Source: Verrucomicrobiia bacterium (GTDB lineage: Bacteria; Verrucomicrobiota; Verrucomicrobiia; Limisphaerales; UBA8199). From it: DNA of 64,000 bases. Numbering within the stretch: position 1 is the stretch's first letter; every line of letters begins with the position of its first letter. Position numbers and translations under genes: made by a program. Positions 1 to 8,832 of this stretch are shown one piece after another. Where the stretch lies: NCBI GenBank assembly GCA_035946615.1, contig DASYZB010000048.1, positions 17,700 through 81,699 of the forward strand, given 5' to 3'. Below the pieces are notes generated by a model. The model made no database searches. It saw only the letters and a list, made by a program, of their open reading frames with translations, and was not told where the DNA came from.

Positions 1-177
1 CCACGACGCCCTGAAATTGGGGCCTGGCAGGAGTTCCGCAGGAGATTCATCCCGCCGATTGGTCAGGTGAACGAGCCCTTTGGGTACAACACCCCAGCGC
101 AGGGAGCGCAGCCTGCGGCTACGTTCAACCAGGAAGCAAATAACGGATCGAATACAGAGTTTTATGGAGGCAAACGC

Positions 178-351
178 ATGTTGAGATGGGCTGCCATTTT
201 CCTAGTCATCGCTATCATCGCGGCAATCCTTGGTTTTGCGGGAATAGCCGGAGCAGCGGCTTCCATCGCGAAGTTCCTTTTTTTCCTGTTCATTGCCGTG
301 TTTGTCATTCTGCTGCTGGTGGGGATATTTGCGGGGCGGAAGCTCTTTTAA
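178..351 (+). CDS. DUF1328 small membrane protein
   Basis: 57-residue, very hydrophobic protein beginning [16 protein letters not shown] and ending in a short basic tail (GRKLF). Length, the MLRWA start and two membrane segments (about residues 4-25 and 30-52) match the DUF1328/YtjA family of small inner-membrane proteins, whose function is not established. I start at the ATG at 178 because a GGAGG lies 8 bases upstream and the family begins exactly here; a GTG at 67 would add a 37-residue polar leader not seen in the family. It stands alone, followed by 116 bases with no recognisable gene before the Mla cluster. Confidence 0.8.
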   Translation: MLRWAAIFLVIAIIAAILGFAGIAGAAASIAKFLFFLFIAVFVILLLVGIFAGRKLF

Positions 352-467
352 GTTGAGGCCCCCGGACCGAGCTGCTTCGGAGGGGGGGCTGGCACGGGCG
401 TGGAGAGAGGACTCCGAAGACTCCGCTGGGAGTGGGCGCGGGGGCCAGTCCGAAGGGCTGAATTTTC

Positions 468-1618
468 ATGCAGGTGTCTGTTCAATCGGCTGGAGCAGTG
501 GCCACCGAAATTCAAGAGCATCCGGAAGGCCGCGTCAGTTTGGTGCTGCGTGGACGCTTGGATGTGCGGAGCACTGGGGTTTTATGGAGGGAACTGGAAA
601 AGCGCCTTGCGCCATTGCGCATCCGCTCTCTGGAGGTGGATGCCACACACCTGGACCTCCAGGGCGGCATTGGTATCGCTCTGCTGCGCTATCTGAGCGA
701 AGGGGGCATGACCCCCGGCGCGCAGGTCGTGGTGCGCGGCCTCAATGACGGCGCCCGCAAACTCCTGGAAACCTTCACCGCCGAGGATTTCCGCGCTTAT
801 CGCCCGCATCGCCCGCCCAAGGTCAGCCTGCCGGAAGAGGTTGGGCGAGTAACCCGGGCTCTGCTGCAGGATGTACGCGAACAAACCACATTCATCGGAG
901 CTGTTGCCGCGGCGCTTCCGGACGTTCTGCTGCATCCCAAAAGGCTGCGTTGGGGTGAGATTAAACGGCTCATGGAGACCGCCGGCGCCAATGCCTTGCC
1001 GGTAATTGGTTTGTTCAGTTGGCTCGTTGGCCTGGTCCTGGCTCTCGAGTCCGCCCGGCCCCTCGAGCAGCTTGGCGCCCAGATTTTCATTGCTGACCTG
1101 ATCGGCTTCTCGGCCATTCGCGATACCGGCCCCCTCGTGACCGCTGTGCTGCTGGCGGGACGCTCCGCCTCGGCCTTTGCCGCTGAGTTGGGCACCATGA
1201 AGGTCAACGAGGAACTGGACGCCCTCAAGACAATGGGGCTTGAACCGGTCCGCTTCCTGGTGGTTCAGCGGGTCATCGCTTCGGTGCTCCTCACGCCGCT
1301 GCTGGCCCTTTATGCCATGGTGCTCGGAATCATTGGAGGCGTGATGGTCATGCGTTTCATGGGATTTCCTCCGCTCATGATTTACCACCAGTTAATCGGG
1401 CGCGTCGGGTTGGGCGCATCGTGGTGGGCATCAATAAGAGCCTCATCTTCGGCGTCATTGTTGGCAGCGTCGGATGTTTGCGCGGCTTGCAAACAAAACA
1501 CGGAGCGCAGGCCGTCGGGCATTCGACGACCCGCGCCGTCGTGGCCAGCATGGTTCTTATCATTTTGGCTGATACGCTCTATTCAACCGCAAACTACTTT
1601 CTGGCCTCCCGGGCATGA
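468..1618 (+). CDS. mlaE: MlaE-family ABC permease with N-terminal STAS domain, frame broken near 1416
   Basis: Inner-membrane permease of an MCE/Mla-type phospholipid transporter. Residues 1 to about 105 look like a STAS (MlaB-like) domain, giving a fused MlaB-MlaE; the remainder is MlaE with the hallmark stretch GRSASAFAAELGTMKV followed by EELDALKTMG. The original frame runs on to 1649 but from about 1416 encodes non-family sequence. The family C-terminus (GINKSLIFGVIVGSVG, later TTRAVVASMVLIILAD) lies in the frame reaching TGA at 1616-1618. One missing base in the codon before ATC GTG GTG at 1418-1426 explains the switch. The TGA at 1616 overlaps the ATG of mlaF (ATGA), the normal coupled arrangement, so the downstream frame is surely the ancestral one. 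Sequencing error and true mutation cannot be told apart here. Confidence 0.82.
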
Positions 1619-2391
1619 GCGCCCGAGAGGACATTATCATCGAGGTTAAGGATTTAACTGCCGGGTATGGCGACAGAGCGATTTTGGAGCACCTGAGCTT
1701 CCAGGTCCATTGCGGCGAGGTGCTCGTCATCATCGGGCGCTCCGGTTCAGGCAAAAGCACGCTGTTGAAACATTTGATAGGGCTTTACCCGCCGCTCGCA
1801 GGCGAGGTCTGGATCGAAGGCAAGGACCTTGTTAAAGCCCAGGGCCAGGAACGGCGCGACCTGCTGCGCACCTTCGGAGTGTTGTATCAAAGCGGCGCGT
1901 TGTTCGGTTCGATGACCGTCCTCGAAAACGTCCGCCTGCCTCTGGACGAGTTTACCGACCTGCCCGATCTGGCCAAAGACCTCGTCGCGCTCTCGAAGCT
2001 CAAGTTGGTTGGCCTGGCTGCCGCCGGCCCGATCCTGCCTGCGGAGTTAAGCGGGGGGATGCAGAAGAGGGCCGCCATCGCCCGGGCAATGGCCCTGGAC
2101 CCGCGCATTCTCTTTCTGGACGAACCATCTGTTGGGTTGGACCCCATTACGGCGGCCGGGGTGGACAATCTCATCCTGGAATTGGCCCGCTACTTCAGCA
2201 TTACGTTTGTGGTCGTCACCCACGAATTGGCCAGCATCTTCGCCATTGCCTCCCGCGTCGTGATGGTTGATGAAGAGACTCGCACGATTATCACCCAGGG
2301 CAAACCGGCCGATTTGCGCGATCATTCCCCCGACCCGCGCGTGCGGCGGTTTTTTCATCGCGAATCCGATTCGGAACGAGCGGGGGTTTGA
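1615..2391 (+). CDS. mlaF: Mla/MCE-type ABC transporter ATP-binding protein
   Basis: 258-residue ATPase that would power lipid movement by the MlaE-like permease from the cytoplasmic face. Walker A GRSGSGKST is at residues 41-49, the Q-loop near 92, signature LSGGMQKR at 145-152, Walker B ILFLDEP at 165-171 and the switch histidine in VVTHE at 203. The signature and the long spacing after the Q-loop are typical of MlaF rather than of importer ATPases. Its ATG overlaps the stop of the permease gene and it is followed closely by the MCE gene, so all are probably one transcript. All catalytic motifs are intact. Confidence 0.93.
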   Translation: MSAREDIIIEVKDLTAGYGDRAILEHLSFQVHCGEVLVIIGRSGSGKSTLLKHLIGLYPPLAGEVWIEGKDLVKAQGQERRDLLRTFGVLYQSGALFGSMTVLENVRLPLDEFTDLPDLAKDLVALSKLKLVGLAAAGPILPAELSGGMQKRAAIARAMALDPRILFLDEPSVGLDPITAAGVDNLILELARYFSITFVVVTHELASIFAIASRVVMVDEETRTIITQGKPADLRDHSPDPRVRRFFHRESDSERAGV

Positions 2392-2399
2392 TTCATTTC

Positions 2400-3365
2400 A
2401 TGAGCGCCAAGGCAAACGATTTCAAGCTCGGCCTGTTTGTGCTTGCGGGTGTGGGGATACTGGTGGCGGCCATTTTCATTTTCGGCGCCTCGAAATGGTT
2501 TGAAGGCAAAACCGTCGAGGAGACCTATGTGGCGAGCAACGTCGATGGCCTCAAGACCGGCGCGCCCGTGACGCTGCGAGGCGTGCCCGTCGGCCAGGTT
2601 ACGCGAATCAATTTTACCTGGAACATTTATCACCATACCGAGCCGCGTTATGTGTATGTCGAGTTCGAGGTTAACAATGATGTCGCCCTGGTCCCGCCCG
2701 GCCCTCGTTTCGCCAAGCAGATTCAGGACCAGGTGAACATTGGACTTCGCGCTCGGGTCAAATCCCAAGGCCTGGCCGGCGCCACCATCCTGAGTCTTGA
2801 GTATGTCAACCCTTCCCAGTACCCGCCCCTGCGTGTTCCCTGGAAACCCAGAAACATCTATATCCCATCAGCCCCAAGCCAGTTCAGCGAAATCCTGGCG
2901 TCTCTGGACAAGACCTTGGGCAAGATCAAACAAATCGATTTTGCGAAAATAGCGGGCGCTGTGCAGCAGGACCTCGCTGCGGGCCAGCGGTTGCTCAATC
3001 ATATTGACCAGGCCAACATCGCCGGGGTGGTGACCAACGCAAACCAGTTGCTGGCGAATTTGCAGGGCATCAGCGGGCAAATCCACACCTTTATCGGCGC
3101 AACCAACTCGGCCCCGCAGGTGACACTCAAGAATGTTTCCAGCAACGCTGACCGCGTTCTGGTCGAATTGCACACGACCGTGGACAAGCTCAACCGCATT
3201 GTAGCCGGTATTGATGCCAGCCCTTTGAGCGATACGCTGGACAACCTACGCCGCGCGTCTGAAGACCTCGAACAAGCCATCGAACGCTTTAAGCAATACC
3301 CTGCCGGGGTTGTTTTTGGCAAACCGCCACCGCCGGCCCGAAGCGTCGAGCCGCCAGGCAAATAA
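2400..3365 (+). CDS. mlaD: MlaD-like MCE-domain lipid-binding protein
   Basis: 321-residue periplasmic protein anchored by one N-terminal helix (about residues 9-31). The MCE domain follows (about 34-120) with VDGLKTGAPVTLRGVPVG and later LGLRARVKSQGLAGATILSLEY-like family features. The C-terminal half is alpha-helical (low-complexity helix rich in N, L and I) as in proteins whose MCE ring is extended by a helical tube. In the Mla family this protein binds lipid and hands it to the permease. I use ATG 2400; a TTG at 2388 overlaps the mlaF stop (TTGA) and would add four residues. Confidence 0.9.
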   Translation: MSAKANDFKLGLFVLAGVGILVAAIFIFGASKWFEGKTVEETYVASNVDGLKTGAPVTLRGVPVGQVTRINFTWNIYHHTEPRYVYVEFEVNNDVALVPPGPRFAKQIQDQVNIGLRARVKSQGLAGATILSLEYVNPSQYPPLRVPWKPRNIYIPSAPSQFSEILASLDKTLGKIKQIDFAKIAGAVQQDLAAGQRLLNHIDQANIAGVVTNANQLLANLQGISGQIHTFIGATNSAPQVTLKNVSSNADRVLVELHTTVDKLNRIVAGIDASPLSDTLDNLRRASEDLEQAIERFKQYPAGVVFGKPPPPARSVEPPGK

Positions 3366-3380
3366 GGAGGTGTTCATAGC

Positions 3381-4166
3381 ATGAATAAATCGTTTACCGC
3401 GGAGTCTGCAACGTGCGCTATAACCATATGTTGCCGAGGTTTCTTCCTCTCCCCTTCGGACTCGCCGCGCTGTCGCGCCATCGCAGCGGAATGGGGGAGA
3501 ACAGGGGAGAGGGGTCCCTCTGTGCGTGGTCCATCCCACGGTCCTCCGAGTATCTCTGCCAACGCAGCAGTCCTGATTGCAGCCTGTGCCCTCATCACCG
3601 GCTGCCTCTCCCGGCCACCCCTTGTGAAACAACATTTCGCCTTCGCAATCCCGCCGCTGACCTCGGCCAAGCCTCCTGCCAACGCGCCGGTGCTGGCGAT
3701 TCGGCGTCTAAGCGTCTCCTCACCATTCGATGGGATTTCTTTGGTTTATCGGACCGGCCAGTTCAGTTACGAAACTGATCCTTATGCGGAGTTTCTGGCG
3801 CCGCCCGCCGATGTCCTCAGGGCGCCGCTTCGGCAGTACTTCCAGGCCAGCGGCCTTTTTGGCGATGTGACCCAGCAAGGCAGCGCGCTCCGGCCCAACC
3901 TGCTCGTGGAAATCACCGTCGAGCAACTCTACGGCGATTTTCGCAATCGCGCGGACCCGCAGGCTGTGTTGGAGGTTCGATTGGCTTTCTTCGACGCGCC
4001 GGGGGGACGGCCAGGAAAGGTCATCCTGGACAAGAACTATGTGCGACGCGCCAAGCTGGCCGCGCGGAGTGCTGCCGCCCTGATGGCAAGTTGGAATGAC
4101 GCGTTAAAACAGATTATGGCCGAGGCAGTTTCGGATTTGGAAAGAGCCTTATTGAGGAGTCCCTAA
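3381..4166 (+). CDS. ABC-transport auxiliary lipoprotein (PqiC/MlaB-type partner), N-terminus invaded by a repeat
   Basis: 261 residues as drawn. The mature part (VLAIRRLSVSSPFDGISLVY through ALMASWNDALKQIMAEA) fits the ABC_trans_aux outer-membrane lipoprotein family (PF03886) that partners MCE transporters, and its place after mlaEFD supports this. A lipobox LITGC sits at residues 76-80, far too late for a normal signal peptide. Between the ATG and the lipobox lies repeat R1 (3402-3547), which keeps the frame open. An excellent Shine-Dalgarno (AAGGAGG) 10 bases before ATG 3381 argues that this was the original start and that R1 was inserted into the signal sequence. GTG 3522 inside R1 would give VRGPSHGPPSISANAAVLIA as a plausible shorter lipoprotein signal (214 residues) and may be the functional start today. 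Confidence 0.75.
   Translation: MNKSFTAESATCAITICCRGFFLSPSDSPRCRAIAAEWGRTGERGPSVRGPSHGPPSISANAAVLIAACALITGCLSRPPLVKQHFAFAIPPLTSAKPPANAPVLAIRRLSVSSPFDGISLVYRTGQFSYETDPYAEFLAPPADVLRAPLRQYFQASGLFGDVTQQGSALRPNLLVEITVEQLYGDFRNRADPQAVLEVRLAFFDAPGGRPGKVILDKNYVRRAKLAARSAAALMASWNDALKQIMAEAVSDLERALLRSP
3402..3547 (+). repeat. Dispersed repeat R1, copy A
   Basis: About 146 bases from GAGTCTGCAAC to CACGGTCCTCC, matching copy B at 57926-58062 along its length with small indels. The two copies encode related peptides in the same frame (CRGF.LS.S.SPRCR then GERGPS....PSHGPP). Here it lies inside the signal-peptide region of the auxiliary lipoprotein. Confidence 0.8.
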
Positions 4167-4211
4167 CGTCAAGTACATCTTTAATCTGCCGATGGAAAAC
4201 CGAGCTTTTCC

Positions 4212-4241
4212 CTCTTCGTTCCCTTCGTTTGCTTCTGTAAG
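4212..4241 (+). repeat. Pyrimidine-rich short repeat R4, copy A
   Basis: CTCTTCGTTCCCTTCGTTTG followed by CTTCTGTAAG. Nearly the same string occurs at 49981-50010. It lies in the short gap between the converging lipoprotein gene and moaA. No gene is visible in 4167-4263. Confidence 0.55.
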
Positions 4242-4263
4242 AAACTTAGAAAATTTTGCACCC

Positions 4264-5334
4264 TCAGCCCCCGATGCAGCTCATCGAGCGTGAAGGCGGC
4301 ACGAAATCAGCCTCCCCGATGTGGTGCCGGGCTTCCTTTTGCCAGACGACCTCCTGAAGCCAGTCGCTAATCTCCTCGTCTCCGGCGCCCCCCCGCAGCA
4401 GCGCCCGCAAATCATGCTCGGTCACGCTGAAAAGGCACGTGCGGATTTTGCCGTCGGCGGTCAGCCGGATGCGGTTGCAATGGCCGCAAAAGGGCTCGCT
4501 CACCGGGGCAATAATGCCAAGCTCTCCACGCCCGTCCGCAAACACCCACCGCTGCGCAGTCGAGGACGGGTTCTCCGAAGCAGCCGGGCGCAGGTGGAAA
4601 CGGGTTTGAATGCGGGAAAGTATCTCGCGTCCGGGAACGACCATTTCCTTCAGCCACGCCCGGGCGGAATCCAGCGGCATGAACTCGATAAAGCGCATGC
4701 TCAACTGTCGTTCGCGGGCGAATTGGGCCAGGTTCTCCACCTCGTGGTCGTTCAACCCGCGAATCACCACCGCATTGACCTTCACCGGACTGAAACCCAG
4801 TTCCTGGGCCAGGGCGATGCTTTCCAGGACCCCGCTCAGCCCATCACGGCCAGTGATTTTCTTGAAGTTAGCCCGGTCCAGCGAGTCGAGGCTGAAGCTG
4901 ACCCGGCGCAGGCCGGCCTGGCGCAATGCCCGCCCTTTTGAAGGGAACAAAAAGCCGTTGCTCGTCATCGCCAGGTCCGAAATCGAAGGGATACGGGCGA
5001 TCCGCGCGACCACATCCTCGATGCCATTGCGCAGCAGGGGTTCACCCCCGGTGAGCCGGATTTTTTGTATCCCGAGGCGTGCCATCAGCAGCACGACCCG
5101 TTCGATTTCTTCAAAGGTCAGGATGCTGGCCCTGGGCACCCATTGCTGCACAATCGGCGCCGAATCGGGCATGTGCGCCCAGTGGCCGCGGTAGAAGTTT
5201 TGCGCCGCCTCGGTCTCGGGAAGACAATACAGGCAGCGGAAATTGCAGCGGTCCGTCAGGCTGACGCGCAAGTCGCGCAGAGTCCGCCCATGGGAATCGA
5301 TGAGCAGGGCCGGTTTATTTTGCCGGGGCGGCAT
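4264..5334 (-). CDS. moaA: GTP 3',8-cyclase (molybdenum cofactor biosynthesis protein A)
   Basis: 356-residue radical-SAM enzyme that makes 3',8-cyclo-7,8-dihydro-GTP, the first step of molybdopterin synthesis in the cytoplasm. The SAM cluster motif is CNFRCLYC, preceded by LRDLRVSLTDR; the conserved IRLTGGEPLLR and TSNG follow. The C-terminal cluster is formed by CGHCNRIRLTADGKIRTC, and the protein ends in the family's GG. I start at ATG 5334 because AGGAG lies 6 bases before it; an upstream in-frame start (5403) would add a residue leader overlapping the preceding gene by 89 bases. With the chosen start the overlap with the coiled-coil gene is 20 bases. No other moa genes are in the window. 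Confidence 0.93.
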   Translation of the reverse strand: MPPRQNKPALLIDSHGRTLRDLRVSLTDRCNFRCLYCLPETEAAQNFYRGHWAHMPDSAPIVQQWVPRASILTFEEIERVVLLMARLGIQKIRLTGGEPLLRNGIEDVVARIARIPSISDLAMTSNGFLFPSKGRALRQAGLRRVSFSLDSLDRANFKKITGRDGLSGVLESIALAQELGFSPVKVNAVVIRGLNDHEVENLAQFARERQLSMRFIEFMPLDSARAWLKEMVVPGREILSRIQTRFHLRPAASENPSSTAQRWVFADGRGELGIIAPVSEPFCGHCNRIRLTADGKIRTCLFSVTEHDLRALLRGGAGDEEISDWLQEVVWQKEARHHIGEADFVPPSRSMSCIGG

Positions 5335-6130
5335 TGGTCTCCTGTTGCCGGTTGCCCAGCGGTGGGATGACCTTGACCGACCCGTCGGAGCCAACCTCGA
5401 CATTCAGATCATAGGCGGGCTTGATCGACTTGGCCGTCATGACGGTAGGCCCCGGGAACCCTTGCATCAGGTGCTGGGCCCCTTTCTGCTCCGCCCGAGC
5501 AAAGAGCCCATCCCGAATCCACTGGATACGCCGGGCGATATTCAACTCGTCCTTCAGCTTGCTGACTTGAGCGCGCAAGACAGTGAGGTCGTTGAACTGC
5601 CGTTCCAGTTCGGACTTCTCAGCCATCATCCGGGTGAGTTCGTTCTGCAAAAAGGCCTTGTCGCCTTCGGATGCGTTGAGCTTCTTTTGGGTATCGGCGA
5701 TTTGAAGGGTCAAATTGGTCAGCGACGCGCTCAAGTCGGCTGCCTGCTTGTCCAGGGCCTGGTTTTGGGTCTCGAGGTCGACGATTTTGGAATCGCGCTG
5801 GGCCACGTCCTGCTGGCTGGCCTTGAGGGCGTCCTCGGTCTTGGCCAGGTTGGAGCTGGTGTCAGCGAGGTTGGCCGAAACGAGAGAAAACTTATTGGTC
5901 AGCTCCGCTATGGCCTTCCTTTGGGCATCGAGGTCCTTTTCGAACATCGCCGCCACCTGCGTTTGCTCTTCGAGCTTGCCCCGGGTTTGGACCCAGCGAT
6001 TGGAAAGGTCATCGATCTTTGTCGCGTCTTCACTATGCTGGTCTGAGGCTGCCTTCCGGCTGACGAACAACCCAATCGCCAGCCCCACACACACCAAAAC
6101 CAGGATGATAAGGCCAATTCTGTTTTTCAT
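5315..6130 (-). CDS. Membrane-anchored coiled-coil protein of unknown function
   Basis: 271 residues starting MKNRIGLIILVLVCVGLAIG, a single N-terminal membrane anchor (about residues 5-24), then a long heptad-rich coiled coil (about 45-200) with repeated L, A, K, E and Q, then a small C-terminal region (AYDLNVEVGSDGSVKVIPPL). It probably faces the periplasm. I chose the ATG at 6130 because the longer frame upstream has a low-quality leader. It overlaps moaA by 20 bases and is likely co-transcribed with it, but nothing ties it to cofactor synthesis. I do not recognise a named family. Confidence 0.75.
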   Translation of the reverse strand: MKNRIGLIILVLVCVGLAIGLFVSRKAASDQHSEDATKIDDLSNRWVQTRGKLEEQTQVAAMFEKDLDAQRKAIAELTNKFSLVSANLADTSSNLAKTEDALKASQQDVAQRDSKIVDLETQNQALDKQAADLSASLTNLTLQIADTQKKLNASEGDKAFLQNELTRMMAEKSELERQFNDLTVLRAQVSKLKDELNIARRIQWIRDGLFARAEQKGAQHLMQGFPGPTVMTAKSIKPAYDLNVEVGSDGSVKVIPPLGNRQQETNAAPAK

Positions 6131-6173
6131 AGCGTGACCCAAAATGCCGGGTCCAAACTCGTTTGGCAAGCGT

Positions 6174-8729
6174 TCAGTCCCTCGGAATTTCCTCGGGCCA
6201 TAAGGCGCCGATGGCAGCCTGGATTTGCCCCGCGCCCCGCACGCGCCGGTATTGCCACCAGCGCGGGAAGAGCCTGCGGTAGCGCGGTTCGGCGAACCGG
6301 CTATCAACCAGGAGCACAACCCCGCGGTCCCTTTCCGAGCGGATGACGCGCCCAGCGGCCTGCAACACCCGGTTCATTCCGGGGAATGTGTAGGCGTAAT
6401 CAAACCCTGCGCCCCGGCGCCGCTGGAAGTAATCGCGGATCAAATCGCGCTCGACGCATAGCTGCGGCAACCCCACCCCCACAATGATCGCGCCAATCAA
6501 GCGGTCGCCGACCAGATCGATTCCTTCGCCAAAAATACCGCCCATGACAACAAACCCGGCCAATGCCGCTTGGTTTTGGTGGCTGAACGAGGCCAGGAAT
6601 TCGTCGCGTTCCGTTTCGCTCATGCCAGGGCGCTGGCTTAAGACCCGGACCGCCGGGTGAAGGTTTTGAAAGCGTTCGAGGACCGCCCCGAGATATTGAT
6701 ACGAGGGGAAAAAGACGAGGTAATTCCCCGGGCGCTCGCGCACCACCGCTGCAATCGATTCGACCACGCCCTCGATGCTTTCGCCGCGCCCCTTGAAATC
6801 TGTGCGGATACGGTCCTGCACCAGCAGGGCCAGGTTTTCCGGCGGGAATGGCGAAGCCAACCGCAGTTCCGGGTCTTCGGGCGCTCCTCCAAGCAAGCTT
6901 CGATAATAATCCAGCGGCGTCAGTGTGGCGGAGAAAAAGATGGCTGCCTTGCCCCTGGCCAGGGCTTGCCGCACCAGGAAGGAAGGGTCCAGACAAAACA
7001 GCCGCACGCGGGCGTTGTCGCCAGGCTCGGCTATCAGCACATACCGTTCATCGAACAACTCCGCCGTGCGCCGGAACGAATAGAGCCGAAAATAGAGTCC
7101 CAGCAGGTTCTCGCGGAATTCTGCCGGGCGGTTTTGCGCCAACCAGCCTTCCGCCTCCTCCAACGCCCGATCGAGCAGGCCAAGCAGGGCAGGGGGGACT
7201 TCAGTGCTTGTAAAGATTTGTGCGCCGTTTTCCTCCGAGGCCCGCCGTGCAGCGAGGGAGGCCGGCGATGAAGGTTCTGCAACCGTCGCCAAGGACTCGA
7301 AGAGAAAAGGGGTCGAGGCGGGAGGCGCCTGAGCCCTTACCGAAAGCCGGGCTGGCTCCATCGTCCTCGTTCTCGAAAGCTCCAGAGAGGTTGTCGAGGA
7401 CGAGAACGAGGAGGAGGACGATGACTCGGACGACCCGTCGCAGAGGTTGCATATTGTCTTTGCCAGCTTGTTCAGCGCCCTGGCGCAGCGTGGGACCGGC
7501 TGCCGGAGCATCCGGCTGACCTCGCGGATTTCATGCGCGCTCAGCTCAGCCGAGAACATCTCGCGCCCGCGGTCCACCAGGTTATGCGCTTCATCGACGA
7601 GGAAAGCGTAATTGGCCCCCTCTTCGGCAAAATGGCGGCGCAGATACACCTTCGGATCGAAGACGTAATTGTAATCGCAGATGACCACATCGACCCAGGA
7701 GGAGAGGTCCAGCGAGAGTTCGAAAGGGCAGACCTGGTGCTCGCGGCTGATCATTTCGAGCGCCGAGCGCGTGATTTGCTCTCGAGCCAGGGCGGCGCGC
7801 ATGGCGGCTTTGCGCCGGTCATAATAGCCGCGCGCCAGCGGGCAGGTCGCCGGGTCGCAAGGCCGGCCATCCTGAACGCAGACCTTCTCCTTGGCCGTGA
7901 GGGTCAGCGTGCGCGCGCGCAGCCCGGCCTGGCGCAGGTCGTTCAAGGCTTGTTCAGCGGCCAATCGGCCCGATGTTCGGGCGGTGAGGTAAAAGATTCG
8001 CTCGAAGCGGCCTTCCCCCATGGCCTTCATGGCCGGAAAAAGGACCGAAACGGTTTTGCCAATGCCAGTGGGGGCCTCGACGAAAAGCCGCCCCGCGCGG
8101 GCGAGCGCGCGGTAAGCCGCAACGGCCAACTCCCGCTGGCCCGGGCGATACTGTCCGAAAGGAAAAGCTAACCCCCGAATGGACTCATCCCGTTGCCGGC
8201 GCCATCGTTGGTTTTCACGCACCCACTCCAAATAAATCGCCGTGGTTGCTTCAAAGAATGCAGACAACTCCGCCGCCGCTAAGGCCTGCTGAAAACCACT
8301 GTTCTTGCCGCTATTGAGGTCGAAATAAGTTAGCAGGAGCGTCAGGGCAGCGCGCCCGTGCGCCTTGGAGTACATAAAACCGTAGAACTTGGCTTGGGCC
8401 CAATGCAACGGATCGGTCACCCCGTCCCAATGGGCTTGAACGGTCTTGATTTCCTCGATGAGCACTTCGTTGCCGTTCACTTGCAGCCCGTCGATACGGC
8501 CCTGAACTCGCAAGATGAACTCCTCGGTTTCGATATCGTGGGAAATCCGCACTTCCCTCTGATACTCCTTTGGCCGCGAATGCTGCACCTGTTGATGGCC
8601 ACGGATGCCGGCCAGGGCCCTGCCCGGCCCGACAAAGTCCCTCCCGCCGCCCAGGTCTCCACCGCGCAGAACGAACTCGACCAGCTCGCGAACCTGCACT
8701 GTAACGACGGGTTTTGAGACCGGGGCCAC
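6174..8729 (-). CDS. DinG/XPD-like superfamily 2 helicase with N-terminal PD-(D/E)XK-like domain
   Basis: 851 residues. Residues 75-115 carry GRIDGL, then an E-x-K (E93-I-K95) and QAKFYGFMY, the order expected of a PD-(D/E)XK (Cas4/RecB-like) nuclease fold. The helicase follows: Walker A EAPTGIGKT (218-226), four cysteines at 283, 291, 296 and 334 in the position of the XPD/DinG iron-sulfur cluster, DEAH box VDEAHN (378-383), FFSATLTPL, and GRVIRSERDRG motif VI near the C-terminus. It likely unwinds DNA 5'-3' in repair. Residues about 431-508 are a serine-rich, low-complexity insert whose first part is encoded by hairpin repeat R3. The start is a GTG with no clear ribosome site, so the N-terminus is uncertain by some ten residues. 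Confidence 0.85.
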   Translation of the reverse strand: MAPVSKPVVTVQVRELVEFVLRGGDLGGGRDFVGPGRALAGIRGHQQVQHSRPKEYQREVRISHDIETEEFILRVQGRIDGLQVNGNEVLIEEIKTVQAHWDGVTDPLHWAQAKFYGFMYSKAHGRAALTLLLTYFDLNSGKNSGFQQALAAAELSAFFEATTAIYLEWVRENQRWRRQRDESIRGLAFPFGQYRPGQRELAVAAYRALARAGRLFVEAPTGIGKTVSVLFPAMKAMGEGRFERIFYLTARTSGRLAAEQALNDLRQAGLRARTLTLTAKEKVCVQDGRPCDPATCPLARGYYDRRKAAMRAALAREQITRSALEMISREHQVCPFELSLDLSSWVDVVICDYNYVFDPKVYLRRHFAEEGANYAFLVDEAHNLVDRGREMFSAELSAHEIREVSRMLRQPVPRCARALNKLAKTICNLCDGSSESSSSSSFSSSTTSLELSRTRTMEPARLSVRAQAPPASTPFLFESLATVAEPSSPASLAARRASEENGAQIFTSTEVPPALLGLLDRALEEAEGWLAQNRPAEFRENLLGLYFRLYSFRRTAELFDERYVLIAEPGDNARVRLFCLDPSFLVRQALARGKAAIFFSATLTPLDYYRSLLGGAPEDPELRLASPFPPENLALLVQDRIRTDFKGRGESIEGVVESIAAVVRERPGNYLVFFPSYQYLGAVLERFQNLHPAVRVLSQRPGMSETERDEFLASFSHQNQAALAGFVVMGGIFGEGIDLVGDRLIGAIIVGVGLPQLCVERDLIRDYFQRRRGAGFDYAYTFPGMNRVLQAAGRVIRSERDRGVVLLVDSRFAEPRYRRLFPRWWQYRRVRGAGQIQAAIGALWPEEIPRD
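7361..7421. repeat. GA/TC-rich hairpin repeat R3 inside the helicase gene
   Basis: Left arm TCGTCCTCGTTCTCGA (7361-7376) and right arm beginning TCGAGGACGAGAACGAGG (7394 onward) can pair around a short loop. The related hairpin at 56684-56736 lies between genes. Here it is read through in frame and encodes the serine-rich part of the helicase insert. Confidence 0.7.
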
Positions 8730-8832
8730 GCGGCTATTTTCAGGCGACCACAGGGATGCGGCAACCCAATTCTTGGCGTGACTTCACGCCAGGGCGCGAG
8801 CAAGAATGGCACTCATGAACCAAAGGCGGACT

